Numbered from the stretch's first letter, positions 25,339-33,951 are shown. The stretch: DNA of 64,000 nucleotides from UBA3775 sp964584255 (GCA_964584255.1 CAZOZM010000005.1:79259-143258), one strand, 5' to 3'. Notes: generated from the sequence alone by a model not told the origin. Numbers and translations: made by a program.

Positions 25339-26466
25339 CTAAAAACGGCTGTGATATTCCATATAGTTCTTTTTGTTTTCCACTGCGGATTCCTTTGGTC
25401 TTCCCAAATCATCCCTGCATTTAAGTGCGGTTTTTATTTCAACGAATACCGGTCCGGCAACATTTCTTACTTCCGCAAGAACCGTTTCAAGCTCATCAGC
25501 TTTTTCTACGCAGTAAACTTTTTTGTATCCGCAGTCAGCAGCAATAACACTGTAATTCTGACCTACCGCACCCGTAGGCATTCCTCCTACGGACTCATGT
25601 GAATCATTATTTATGCACACATGAACGAAATTTTCAGGCTGCTGTGCCCCTATAAAAGCAAGTCCGCCCATATGCATAAGTACGGCACCGTCTCCATCTA
25701 TGCAGTAAACCTTTTTGTCCGTATTCTTTGCAATTCCGAGTGCTATCATTGATGCATGTCCCATACCGCCCACGGTAAGGAAATGCTGTTTGTGCTGACC
25801 GAGAACAATATCACTCTGTTCATAAACCTCTCGGGAAATCTTTCCGGTTGTTGATACCACATAATCAGACGGATCAAGCGACTTTAAGATCTCACCGATC
25901 GCTTCCTCTCTTATGATTTCATATCCGTTTACCGGTTTCTCACCTTTTGATTTTTCAAAAGTACCTTTTTTAACAATGATCGCATACTGAAGATTTGAAC
26001 TGAGTGCAGCTGCAGCCTTCTCAAAAACTTCTCCAAGCTCCTCATCCGTTGTTTCTCCGCCAATTATGCTGTACTCAATATCAAGTACATCCAACTGCTT
26101 TGTCGTAATCTCTCCCATGAAAACATGCTGAGGTTCGTCCTTCTTTCCCGGCTCTCCTCTCCATCCGATTACAAAAAGCATCGGAACATCATATACAGCC
26201 TTGTTTGCAAGAGATGTTACGGGATTTACTATGTTTCCGAGGCCGCTGTTCTGCATATATACACATGCGGGTTTGCCGGTAGAAAGGTAAACTCCCATTG
26301 CCATTCCCACTGCCGAACCTTCATTCGGTGTGGTATAGTGATTAAATTCGTCTTTTCCTTCTGTTCTTATATAATCGCAAAACTCCTTAAGAGTTGAATC
26401 CGGAACTCCGATTAAAGTCTCTGCTCCGAGAGCCTTAACTTTTCCGGTAAAGGTTGATGCTAACAT
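25339..26466 (-). CDS. aepY: Phosphonopyruvate decarboxylase
   Basis: A thiamine-diphosphate enzyme converting phosphonopyruvate to phosphonoacetaldehyde, which pulls the PEP mutase reaction forward. At 375 residues it has the usual length: the TPP-activating Glu lies in PNEGSAVGMAMG (E49) and the pyrophosphate/Mg motif is GDGAVLMHMGG followed by NNDSHESVGG. The related sulfopyruvate decarboxylase is excluded by context, since pepM and phnW flank it. It has a GGAAG site 8 bases before the ATG. Confidence 0.94.
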   Translation of the reverse strand: MLASTFTGKVKALGAETLIGVPDSTLKEFCDYIRTEGKDEFNHYTTPNEGSAVGMAMGVYLSTGKPACVYMQNSGLGNIVNPVTSLANKAVYDVPMLFVIGWRGEPGKKDEPQHVFMGEITTKQLDVLDIEYSIIGGETTDEELGEVFEKAAAALSSNLQYAIIVKKGTFEKSKGEKPVNGYEIIREEAIGEILKSLDPSDYVVSTTGKISREVYEQSDIVLGQHKQHFLTVGGMGHASMIALGIAKNTDKKVYCIDGDGAVLMHMGGLAFIGAQQPENFVHVCINNDSHESVGGMPTGAVGQNYSVIAADCGYKKVYCVEKADELETVLAEVRNVAGPVFVEIKTALKCRDDLGRPKESAVENKKNYMEYHSRF

Positions 26467-26501
26467 TTTTATTTCTTCCTTTCAATCATTTGCTGTACAA
26501 A

Positions 26502-27632
26502 TCAGTCGTTATATCTGACAGGAACTTTCACTCCGCACTCATTCAGAGCTTCTTTCAGAACAACAAAAAATGCCTTTATGTCATCCGTATCTATTGCACC
26601 GAGTGAGCAGAGTCTGAATGTGTTTGTGGTTGAGATTTTTCCCGGATAAATCGTAAATCCCTTTTCATAGCAGTAGTCATGGATTTTTTCAAAACTCCAG
26701 TTTTCATCATCCGGATAAACCACCGAAGCAACCAGGCCTGACTGCCATTCTCTCTTTATTACTTCTTTAAATCCGAGTTCTTCAAGACCCTCATGAATCG
26801 CATCCATAACTCTCATGTGTCTTGCCCATTTGTTTTCCTCACCTTCGGCAAAATACTCATCCAGTCCCTGTCTTGCCGCATAAATAGTCTGTACCGGCGG
26901 TGTGAAATGCATTTCTCCGGTTCTCTCAAAGAAATCGTACTGAAGATAAAGGTTACAATAGTAAGATCTCTTTGGATAGTCCTTTGATTTCTTTATTTCT
27001 TCTATGTTACCGATTACATATGAAAGACCTGTCATTGCCATGATTCCCTTCTGGGCTGATGCCATACAGAAATCAATATTGTCTCTGTCCATGTCAATCG
27101 GAATCATTGCATATGTCGATGTCGTATCTACAATAAATATTGCTCCATGTCTGTGAGCCAACTCTCCGATTTCCCTTATCGGATTCAGAATTCCGGTTCC
27201 CGTTTCATTATGTGTCGTATAAACAATGGCAATATCATCATTCTCGGACAGTATCCTGTCCACTTCATCAAGATTAGGAAGACTGTCAACCGGATACTTC
27301 ATATCTATATAAGGAAGTCCGTAAAAACTGCACACCTCAGCTGCACGCGTGCTGTATGCACCGTTATCCACGATAAGCACTTTCTTATTTTCAGGCAAAA
27401 GAGAGTTCAGACACACATCAATATTTATTGTACCGGAGCCACAAAAGAGAACAGAAGTATACTTCTTTGGATCTCCATGTACAATTTTAACCAAATCTTC
27501 TCTCATCTGCTTCATCATCGATCCGAATTCTTTTTCTCTCGGACAGATATCAGGCACAATCTGTGCCATCTTTACGGTATCCGTAGTTGTTGCCGGTCCC
27601 GGATTTAAAAGTATGTTTCTTTTTATATTCAT
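26502..27632 (-). CDS. phnW: 2-aminoethylphosphonate-pyruvate transaminase
   Basis: A PLP-dependent class V aminotransferase; in this setting it runs toward 2-aminoethylphosphonate from phosphonoacetaldehyde. The 376 residues include LLNPGPATTT at 8-17, CGSGTIN at 64-70, IVDTTSTYAMIP with the PLP aspartate at 169, and the Schiff-base lysine in ASAQKGIM (K195). Next to pepM and aepY it belongs to biosynthesis rather than phosphonate catabolism; no phnX hydrolase is present. A GGGAGG site precedes the ATG. Confidence 0.95.
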   Translation of the reverse strand: MNIKRNILLNPGPATTTDTVKMAQIVPDICPREKEFGSMMKQMREDLVKIVHGDPKKYTSVLFCGSGTINIDVCLNSLLPENKKVLIVDNGAYSTRAAEVCSFYGLPYIDMKYPVDSLPNLDEVDRILSENDDIAIVYTTHNETGTGILNPIREIGELAHRHGAIFIVDTTSTYAMIPIDMDRDNIDFCMASAQKGIMAMTGLSYVIGNIEEIKKSKDYPKRSYYCNLYLQYDFFERTGEMHFTPPVQTIYAARQGLDEYFAEGEENKWARHMRVMDAIHEGLEELGFKEVIKREWQSGLVASVVYPDDENWSFEKIHDYCYEKGFTIYPGKISTTNTFRLCSLGAIDTDDIKAFFVVLKEALNECGVKVPVRYND

Positions 27633-27655
27633 AGCATTGCCTCCCGATAAATCAA

Positions 27656-28507
27656 TTACTTTATCATATAAGCAGGATCGATTTCCTGTAATTCCCTGAA
27701 AGTATCAATTTCCACAATGTCACCCTCAAAACACGGTCTTACATGAATCTCATAATCTTCCTTACAATATCTGAGTGCGACTTCATCCCAATAAAGTTTT
27801 TTTCCGCCTTCCATTTCGTATATTTTCTTTACGGAGTCAGACATTTTTCTGCCGTCGGCTTCATCCCAGTATGAAATACCGAACATATGGTAACAATTGT
27901 CACCGCCTATCATCAGATCTGTTATCACATCACCCGAAAAGCCGAAGCACCAGTCATCAGTATGTTCCTTATACATTCCGAGATAATTTGAATAGTATTC
28001 ATATTCCCTTATCAGACCCGGATTGCCAAGAAGCAGATCCGCTTCAAGAACATAAGCATTACATAACATATCCTTCACAAGATATGCCGATGAAATATTA
28101 TTTGCTTCATTATAGGCGTCGTTATCAATAAATCTGATTCCGGGATAAATTGATTTGAGTTCTTCAAACTGTTCCTTAAGATAACCTCTTACGATTATTA
28201 TCTCTTCAATACCCTTTTCAACTATTGCATCCAACAATGTTTCTATGATTCTTTTTCCTTTTACCCTTACAAGCGGTTTAGGCGTGTTAAGTGTAACCGG
28301 AACCATTCTCGAACCAAATCCCGCTGCCAGTATCACTGCCCTTTTTACTTTATATGGAGCAAGTTCCTCATAAGCCCTGTCCGTCAGCATAAGCCCGGTT
28401 TCCGACTTAACAATGAGTCCCTTCTCAACAAGTGCATCAGCATTGCCGTCAAAAGAATGCTTTTCGTGTACTGCCATTAATATGTCAAATTCACTTTTTG
28501 TTATCAT
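27656..28507 (-). CDS. pntC: CTP:2-aminoethylphosphonate cytidylyltransferase (PntC-like) with N-terminal winged helix
   Basis: Probably activates AEP to CMP-AEP for transfer to a glycan. Residues about 1-50 look like a small winged-helix domain. From 55 on is a LicC/RmlA-type nucleotidyltransferase with LAAGFGSRM (60-68), TPKPLV (75-80), VLEADLLL and a WDEVALRYC region. LicC phosphocholine cytidylyltransferase is the nearest alternative, but three AEP synthesis genes follow directly and no choline uptake or kinase genes are visible, so PntC is preferred. It is the first gene of the locus. The start has GGAG 6 bases upstream and is about 95 bases from the predicted transcript start; a small inverted repeat (28532-28552) lies in the leader. 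Confidence 0.88.
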   Translation of the reverse strand: MITKSEFDILMAVHEKHSFDGNADALVEKGLIVKSETGLMLTDRAYEELAPYKVKRAVILAAGFGSRMVPVTLNTPKPLVRVKGKRIIETLLDAIVEKGIEEIIIVRGYLKEQFEELKSIYPGIRFIDNDAYNEANNISSAYLVKDMLCNAYVLEADLLLGNPGLIREYEYYSNYLGMYKEHTDDWCFGFSGDVITDLMIGGDNCYHMFGISYWDEADGRKMSDSVKKIYEMEGGKKLYWDEVALRYCKEDYEIHVRPCFEGDIVEIDTFRELQEIDPAYMIK

Positions 28508-28610
28508 TTTTTTCTCCGTTTAGCATGGTTCTGCGAATAATTATCGTTCGCATATACTTTCCGTCACCGGCAATTTCTTTTCATCTTTACACAGTAACGG
28601 CATCTTACAC

Positions 28611-28639
28611 ATTATAGTATAGCTGTCTTTAATTGTCAA
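28611..28639 (-). promoter_or_regulatory. Perfect consensus sigma-A promoter of the glycan/phosphonate locus
   Basis: On the minus strand, TTGACA (28634-28639), exactly 17 bases, TATAAT (28611-28616). Transcription would start near 28604, giving a leader of about 95 bases before pntC. The next minus-strand gene upstream is more than 2 kb away, so this is the natural head of the 26-kb run. Confidence 0.88.
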
Positions 28640-28781
28640 ACCGGATAAGCTTTGCACGAAATATGAATGTCAGGCTGTTGTAATTGATTTTGTCATTATC
28701 CCCGGAGTAATCCCTGATGATCGGTCTTTTTTATGATTCTCCGCATACACATTTAAATAAATCAAAAAAAGAGACCGTCAA

Positions 28782-30131
28782 ATGCCAGACAATATTACCA
28801 TCCCGGATTCATCCGATTCATCGAATCCGGACAACAATTCCGGCATAACAAATCCTGACGGCAGTTCAGCCGACACCACTCCATCCGGTGAACCGGTCTC
28901 GGACTCTACCGGTGGTCTCAGGATTTCTGCCACTTCCTTCAGAACAAACCGACCGATAAACAATGCCGAGGTAAGGATACAATATACGGATAACGGAGCT
29001 GATTCCTTCGACACCCTCACCACGGACGAAAACGGTTTTACCGGAACCCTTGGTCTACCAACCCCCGCTCTCAGATATTCATTGAATCCGTCCGATGTGA
29101 GACCTTACTCTCTTGTTAATATAAGGATAAGTCATCCGGAGTTTGAATCGGTTACAATAAACGGAGCCCAACTTCTGCCCGATGTAACCGCCAATCAGAG
29201 CTTTGTACTTGCACCTCTGACTTCCGGCGGTCAGGAAAGCACGGAACAATTTGACATCGGCCCAAATGTTCTTTACGGCAACTATCCGCCGTCCATTCCG
29301 GAATCGGAAATAAAGCCTCTCAACGAAACCGGCGAGGTTGTTCTCGATTCCGTTGTCATTCCTGAATTTATCATTGTCCACGATGGACCGCCATCCTCGG
29401 CTGCAACCGATTATTGGGTCAGATATACCGACTACATTAAGAATGTTGCCAGTTCGGAAATATATGCCAACTGGCCCGAGGCGGCAATATATGCAAACAT
29501 ACTTGCCATTCAATCCTTTACACTGAACAGGGTTTACACCGAGTTCTACAGAAACAAGGGATACAATTTCACCATTACCTCCTCTACTGCCTATGACCAC
29601 AAATGGATTCCCGAACGAAACACCTTTGATACAATCGACCGCTGTGTGGACGAAATCTTTCGTAATTACCTGTCACGTCCGGGAATCAAGCAGCCGATTC
29701 TGACGCAGTATTGCGACGGACGCAAGGTTTCATGTCCCGATGTAATGACTCAGTGGGGCTCTAAGGAGCTTGCCGACCGCGGTTATTCATATATTGAGAT
29801 TCTAAAGTATTACTATGGCGATTCAATTTATGTAAATACTGCTTCTCAAGTCTCCGGTGTTCCATCCTCCTATCCGGGTGAGATTTTAACAATCGGTTCT
29901 TCCGGAACTTCAGTGAGAACCATCCAAAACCAGTTGAACGAGATTTCCGATGCGTATCCCGCACTGCCAAAGGTGAACGTGGACGGAATCTTCGGTTCAA
30001 AAACAGCCGAAGCCGTCCGTTCATTCCAGTCTCTGTTCGGATTAACTCCTGACGGTGTGGTTGGAGCCGCAACCTGGTACAAAATAAGTCAGTTATATGT
30101 CGGTGTCAGACGGTTGAGTGAATACTCATAG
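28782..30131 (+). CDS. SpoIID-like domain protein with C-terminal peptidoglycan-binding domain
   Basis: A 449-residue protein with no recognisable signal peptide. Residues 1-45 are low-complexity Ser/Pro/Asp/Asn. Residues 45-150 resemble a carboxypeptidase-regulatory-type beta sandwich (NNAEVRIQYTDN, TTDENGFTGTLGL). Residues 175-350 resemble the SpoIID/LytB lytic domain (WPEAAIYANILAIQSFTLNRV, with TSSTAYDHKW and YCDGRKVSCPDV). Residues 365-440 are PG_binding_1 (GSSGTSVRTIQNQLN, VDGIFGSKTAEAVRSFQ). The role is probably in cell wall or spore coat/cortex, but the export route is unclear. The ribosome binding site is weak (GAGA). It stands alone on the plus strand, divergent from pntC; a CATACACAT element at about 28745 resembles a sporulation-type -10, but this is weak. 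Confidence 0.75.
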   Translation: MPDNITIPDSSDSSNPDNNSGITNPDGSSADTTPSGEPVSDSTGGLRISATSFRTNRPINNAEVRIQYTDNGADSFDTLTTDENGFTGTLGLPTPALRYSLNPSDVRPYSLVNIRISHPEFESVTINGAQLLPDVTANQSFVLAPLTSGGQESTEQFDIGPNVLYGNYPPSIPESEIKPLNETGEVVLDSVVIPEFIIVHDGPPSSAATDYWVRYTDYIKNVASSEIYANWPEAAIYANILAIQSFTLNRVYTEFYRNKGYNFTITSSTAYDHKWIPERNTFDTIDRCVDEIFRNYLSRPGIKQPILTQYCDGRKVSCPDVMTQWGSKELADRGYSYIEILKYYYGDSIYVNTASQVSGVPSSYPGEILTIGSSGTSVRTIQNQLNEISDAYPALPKVNVDGIFGSKTAEAVRSFQSLFGLTPDGVVGAATWYKISQLYVGVRRLSEYS

Positions 30132-30244
30132 ATTTTCATTTCACTTAATTATCTGCACTATACTTTGGCCTCAAGCCATTATAAATATACCTGTCTTAAT
30201 GATTTGGGGAATTTTTCCTTAAAATTATACATGTCTTATAAATG

Positions 30245-30278
30245 CAGAAAGGGCGGCACTTGCGTACCGCCCTTTCTG
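30245..30278. terminator. Bidirectional terminator-like hairpin between convergent genes
   Basis: Perfect 12-bp GC-rich stem (30245-30256 with 30267-30278) in the 373-base gap between the convergent SpoIID-like and deacetylase genes. No strong T-run follows on either side. The rest of the gap is AT-rich with long T tracts near 30420-30490 and no gene. Confidence 0.65.
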
Positions 30279-30504
30279 TTCGAGAGAGAATAATAGAAAA
30301 GTTATAGAAAATGTCTGTTTAATAAATCGTTTCTTATCAAAACGAAGTTTAATGCCGTTAATTGACTGCTCATCAATCAACTGTACCTTTTATATAACTT
30401 ATGGTAAGAAACAGGTCAAGATATTTTTTCGCTTTTTTTCTCCTTTTTTATTTCTTGTTTTTTTTAGACAAGCTGGATCGATTTTTTTGTCATTTCGTGC
30501 AATA

Positions 30505-31245
30505 TTATACGTCAAAAAGCATTTCATCATGAAATTCCAGCGTTTCAAACTCATAACCGCTGTTTACAAGTTTTTCCAAAATCTGAGGTAGTATTTCTGA
30601 AGTAAGTGAATTTCCTATGCCGTCATGCAGAAGGATTACCGGTTCGCTCACTCTGTCAACATCCTTAAAGATGTTGTTCATTATGCTTTCCTTCGTCGGA
30701 GTACCGACGCTGTCCTCTGCACTTACGTTCCAGTCAAAACCACGAAGTCCCTCCTCTCGGAGACCGCTTATGATTTTGTCCTTGTCGGTTATATATATGT
30801 TTGTACTGCCTCCCGGAAGTCTGTACATCGTGCTGCATATGCCAAAACTTTCCTCAAGCATTTTCTTTTCTTCCAGGATACTCTCCATGCAGGCATATTC
30901 ACCCGAATAAAGCTTGTTATAATTATGACAACTGCAATGAAGACCTATCGCATGTCCCTCATCTCTCATTCTTTCAACTATTCCGTAATTATCTTCGTTT
31001 ATCTGATTTCCTATCAGAAAGAAACTTGCCTTAATACCATATTCGTCCAAAACATCCAGGACTCTTTCGGTATTAACACTCGGTCCGTCATCAAATGTAA
31101 GATACACTGTTTTTTTTACAGTTTCATTTGCGGATACCACCGTTTCCGTCCCGCTTTCACTTTTTGTATTTACAACAGCCAGTGAAATAACCAGACATAT
31201 CAGAACCAGAAGCATCAGTCTCTTTACGGATTCTATCGTTTCCAT
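30505..31245 (-). CDS. Polysaccharide deacetylase (NodB homology domain)
   Basis: A metal-dependent carbohydrate esterase 4 enzyme that removes N-acetyl or O-acetyl groups from peptidoglycan or another wall polymer. An N-terminal hydrophobic segment at about 9-26 (LMLLVLICLVISLAVV) acts as a signal anchor. The NodB motifs are TFDDGPS at 50-56, the HxxxH zinc site in LHCSCHNY (H103, H107), RLPGG, FDWNVSAED and LLHDG near the end. The 246 residues are typical of a Bacillus PdaA/B-like or Clostridial deacetylase. It has a weak ribosome binding site. Confidence 0.92.
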   Translation of the reverse strand: METIESVKRLMLLVLICLVISLAVVNTKSESGTETVVSANETVKKTVYLTFDDGPSVNTERVLDVLDEYGIKASFFLIGNQINEDNYGIVERMRDEGHAIGLHCSCHNYNKLYSGEYACMESILEEKKMLEESFGICSTMYRLPGGSTNIYITDKDKIISGLREEGLRGFDWNVSAEDSVGTPTKESIMNNIFKDVDRVSEPVILLHDGIGNSLTSEILPQILEKLVNSGYEFETLEFHDEMLFDV

Positions 31246-31349
31246 TAAAAACCGTCTTTATTTCCATAAATATGCTTCATATATCGTGTTATTCCTTATT
31301 CCTCATCAGGTACTGCCGTTTTTCCATCCCCCGCAACCTAAAGTCCCAT

Positions 31350-31390
31350 AAAAAAAGCAGTACCTGCCTTTATAAACAGATACTGCTTTT
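31350..31390 (-). terminator. Rho-independent terminator of ilvE
   Basis: On the minus strand a 14-bp stem with one G-U pair (31377-31390 with 31353-31366) runs into seven Ts (31356-31350). It lies about 75 bases after the ilvE stop. Confidence 0.88.
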
Positions 31391-31463
31391 GTTTAATCTT
31401 TCTGATTCATCAGCACTCAGATACTGTCGAAACACCGGAATCTTTCCTTTAATGGCTCAGCTG

Positions 31464-32486
31464 TCAGATTTCAACAATCCAACCTTCAGGTGCTTCAATT
31501 GTTCCCATCTGAATTCCTGTAAGAGTTTCACGAAGTTTTGTACATACAGGTCCCATTTCATCCATTCCACTTGGAAGGAAAATGTCTTTTCCGTGATCAT
31601 TGATACGACCAACCGGTGAAATAACTGCTGCCGTTCCGCAAAGACCGCACTCTGCAAAATCAGCAAGTTCATCAAAGTAAACTTCTCTGTGCTCAACTTC
31701 CATTCCGAGGTACTTCTCTGCCACAACCATAAGTGAACGGCGTGTAATTGATGGAAGAATTGAATCGGACTTTGGAGTAACAAGTTTGTTATCCTTAGTT
31801 ACGAAGATGAAGTTGGCTCCACCTGTTTCTTCTATCTTTGTTCTTGTTCCCGGATCAAGATACATATTTTCATCATATCCCTGCTTGTGAGCATCAACAA
31901 TCGCATAAAGGCTCATTGCATAATTGAGACCTGCTTTAATATTACCTGTTCCATGAGGTGCTGCCCTGTCATAATCACTTACTCTGATTGAAATTGGCTT
32001 TGCGCCGCCCTTGAAATATGGGCCTACGGGAGTTGTGAGAATTCTGAACTGATATTCATCAGCAGGCTTTACTCCGATAACAGGATTCGTTCCCATTATA
32101 TATGGTCTTATGTAAAGAGTTGCTCCGCTGCCGTAAGGAGGTACAAAATCCTCATTTGCCTTAACAACCTTTTTAACTGCCTCAACAAACTTTTTCTCAT
32201 CATATGCAGGAATCATAAGTCTCTCTGCTGAGCTCTTAAGACGTGCTGCATTTAAATCAGGACGGAAAGTAACGATTCTTCCGTCTTGTGTTGTATATGC
32301 CTTAAGACCTTCAAATATAGTCTGCGCATACTGGAAAACACCTGCACATTCATTAAGTACGATGTTAGAATCCGTAATGAGTTCACCCTCATCCCATGCA
32401 CCGTTTTTATAGTTAGATACAAATCTGTAATCGGTAGGCATGTATCCAAAACCAAGACTAGACCAATCAATATCTTTCTTACTCAT
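31464..32486 (-). CDS. ilvE: Branched-chain amino acid aminotransferase
   Basis: Transfers the amino group between glutamate and the keto acids of leucine, isoleucine and valine. It is a class IV PLP enzyme of 340 residues with YAQTIFEGLKAY (54-65), the Schiff-base lysine in GTGNIKAGLNYA (K184) and EETGGANFIFV. The ATG 32486 has AGGAGG 6 bases upstream; the open frame extends 20 codons further without a site. It is a single-gene unit with its own promoter, two palindromes in the leader and a terminator. Confidence 0.96.
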   Translation of the reverse strand: MSKKDIDWSSLGFGYMPTDYRFVSNYKNGAWDEGELITDSNIVLNECAGVFQYAQTIFEGLKAYTTQDGRIVTFRPDLNAARLKSSAERLMIPAYDEKKFVEAVKKVVKANEDFVPPYGSGATLYIRPYIMGTNPVIGVKPADEYQFRILTTPVGPYFKGGAKPISIRVSDYDRAAPHGTGNIKAGLNYAMSLYAIVDAHKQGYDENMYLDPGTRTKIEETGGANFIFVTKDNKLVTPKSDSILPSITRRSLMVVAEKYLGMEVEHREVYFDELADFAECGLCGTAAVISPVGRINDHGKDIFLPSGMDEMGPVCTKLRETLTGIQMGTIEAPEGWIVEI

Positions 32487-32500
32487 ATAGCTCCTCCTTC

Positions 32501-32516
32501 TGTACCGTCCGGTACA
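32501..32516 (-). promoter_or_regulatory. Palindrome in the ilvE leader (proximal)
   Basis: TGTACCGTCCGGTACA: 7-base arms around two central bases, ending just upstream of the ilvE Shine-Dalgarno. It could be an operator or a translation-controlling hairpin. Confidence 0.5.
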
Positions 32517-32534
32517 TATGCCACTGCATTTTCT

Positions 32535-32548
32535 GATTGTATACAATC
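32535..32548 (-). promoter_or_regulatory. Palindromic operator candidate downstream of the ilvE promoter
   Basis: GATTGTATACAATC is a perfect 14-base palindrome at about +8 to +21 of the predicted transcript, a position typical for a repressor roadblock. An ATTTTCTGA stretch next to it matches part of the CodY consensus, but too few positions agree to call it a CodY box. Confidence 0.6.
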
Positions 32549-32561
32549 GTTAATTACGGTC

Positions 32562-32590
32562 ATTATACCCCCATAGTTTTTATAAATCAA
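32562..32590 (-). promoter_or_regulatory. Sigma-A promoter of ilvE
   Basis: On the minus strand, TTGATT (32585-32590), 17 bases, TATAAT (32562-32567), about 75 bases upstream of the start codon. Confidence 0.78.
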
Positions 32591-32644
32591 TACGGTTTTT
32601 CAGTTATATGACGTTCATTTTGCTTACCTGCACAAACTGTTCTT

Positions 32645-33136
32645 TTAATTTTTTCTTTTATAGGTACAGAATCTGAATGTATACTCTCCACTCTGCATCT
32701 TTTCGGAAGCATCTGTCATTTCCCACTCTTCATTTTCATCAAGATTAGGAAAAAATGCATCTGCCGGAACAATAGCATCTATTTTTGTAACATAAGCCAC
32801 ATCAACATAAGGAAGAAGCTGTTCATAAATACTTGCACCGCCGATCACAAAAACATCCTCGTCTTTATAATTAAAAGCCGCACCCATGGCTTCTTCTATT
32901 TTATTAACCACTACCGCACCTTCCGCCTTATACTTGCGGTCACGTGTGATAACTATGTTTACACGGTTTTTAAGCGGCTTTTTTCCCGGAAAACTCTCCA
33001 GTGTCTTTCTTCCCATGATGACAACCTTGCCGGATGTTGTTTCCCTAAAAAATTTCATGTCTTCGGGAATGCTTACAAGCAGTTTATTTCCGTTACCTAT
33101 TCCCCAGTCTGAGGTAACCGCAGCAATAAGATTCAT
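32645..33136 (-). CDS. folA: Dihydrofolate reductase
   Basis: Reduces dihydrofolate with NADPH, regenerating the tetrahydrofolate oxidised by ThyA. The 163 residues carry the N-terminal MNLIAAVTSDWGIGNGNKL, VVIMGRKTLESFP and DVFVIGGASIYEQLLP, all standard positions. It has GGAGG 6 bases before the ATG. It closes the thyA-parvulin-folA group, separated from the parvulin gene by 77 bases containing a 9-bp hairpin (33154-33179) without a T-run. Confidence 0.96.
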   Translation of the reverse strand: MNLIAAVTSDWGIGNGNKLLVSIPEDMKFFRETTSGKVVIMGRKTLESFPGKKPLKNRVNIVITRDRKYKAEGAVVVNKIEEAMGAAFNYKDEDVFVIGGASIYEQLLPYVDVAYVTKIDAIVPADAFFPNLDENEEWEMTDASEKMQSGEYTFRFCTYKRKN

Positions 33137-33153
33137 AACTTACCTCCACTCTC

Positions 33154-33179
33154 AGCCTTCCTGTTTTCATAGGAAGGCT
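33154..33179 (-). promoter_or_regulatory. Intercistronic hairpin before folA
   Basis: Nine-base arms (33154-33162, 33171-33179) around an 8-base loop. No T-run follows, so it is more likely a processing or stabilising element than a terminator. Confidence 0.4.
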
Positions 33180-33213
33180 TATTGTGTTTCAAAGCCTTTC
33201 AGCCGGATATTTC

Positions 33214-33951
33214 TTATTTTGTCTGGTATTTTTCCTTAAGTTCAACAAGCTTATCTGTGTAAACCTTCTGCTGTTTCTGTGAAAGAAGCTCGTTCTTTAT
33301 TCTTGGCATAGCCTCTTCAAATGTGCTTTCCGCTCCTTCGGTTCTGCTTTCAATTTTGATAAGATGGTAACCGAACTGAGTCTTAACAGGACCTAAAACC
33401 TTACCGATTTCACCTGTAAAGCAGACCTCGTCAAATTCTTTAACCATCTGACCTCTGCCGAATGTTCCGAGGTCACCGCCCTTCTGACCGGACGGACATG
33501 ATGAGTTTTCTCTTGCAGCATCCTCGAAGCTCTTCTCTCCGGAGTTAATCTTTTCAAGAACCTCAAGAAGTTTTGCTTCATCATCCATGAGAATGTGCTT
33601 TGCATTTGCTGATGGTCCTTTTGCATACTTGGATTTGTTTTTCTCAAAGTATTCATTCATTTCCTCTTCGCTTACGCTCACATCCGAAAGAAGCTTTTCC
33701 ATTGCAAGCTGACTTACCATGCCTCTTTTAACATCTGCCATACGCTTTGCATATTCGTCTGACTTCTCAATTTCAAGTTCCTGACCATATGCTTCAAACA
33801 GATATACGGCAAGCATCTGCTCCTTAAAATACTCCTGTGCCTCAGGATGTGAAAAATATGCTCTCTGCTCCTGTGGAACACTCTTTAAAAATTCTGCAAA
33901 GTCCTTTGATGTGATTTCTTTTCCGTTAATTACTGCTATTACGTTTTCCAT
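33214..33951 (-). CDS. Cytosolic parvulin-type peptidyl-prolyl isomerase
   Basis: A SurA/PpiC-like foldase without signal peptide or lipobox. The chosen start MENVIAVINGKEIT (33951) has AAAGGA 6 bases upstream. Residues about 1-110 form the helical SurA-N-like chaperone part; about 112-215 is the parvulin domain (ANAKHILMDDE, SSCPSGQKGGDLGTFGRGQMVKEF cut here into its two halves, FGYHLIKIESR). The lack of export signals distinguishes it from the PrsA lipoproteins usual in Firmicutes. It lies between thyA and folA, with gaps of 26 and 77 bases. Confidence 0.92.
   Translation of the reverse strand: MENVIAVINGKEITSKDFAEFLKSVPQEQRAYFSHPEAQEYFKEQMLAVYLFEAYGQELEIEKSDEYAKRMADVKRGMVSQLAMEKLLSDVSVSEEEMNEYFEKNKSKYAKGPSANAKHILMDDEAKLLEVLEKINSGEKSFEDAARENSSCPSGQKGGDLGTFGRGQMVKEFDEVCFTGEIGKVLGPVKTQFGYHLIKIESRTEGAESTFEEAMPRIKNELLSQKQQKVYTDKLVELKEKYQTK

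Noticed and set aside
27656..28507. LicC choline-phosphate cytidylyltransferase
   Set aside because: Possible by fold, but choline uptake and kinase genes are absent and three AEP synthesis genes follow directly.
29079..29600. Minus-strand gene inside the SpoIID-like coding region
   Set aside because: It is antisense to a coherent multi-domain protein and has no family features or ribosome site.
32525..32545. CodY box upstream of ilvE
   Set aside because: Only about 10 of 15 consensus positions agree; the perfect palindrome beside it is the stronger signal.
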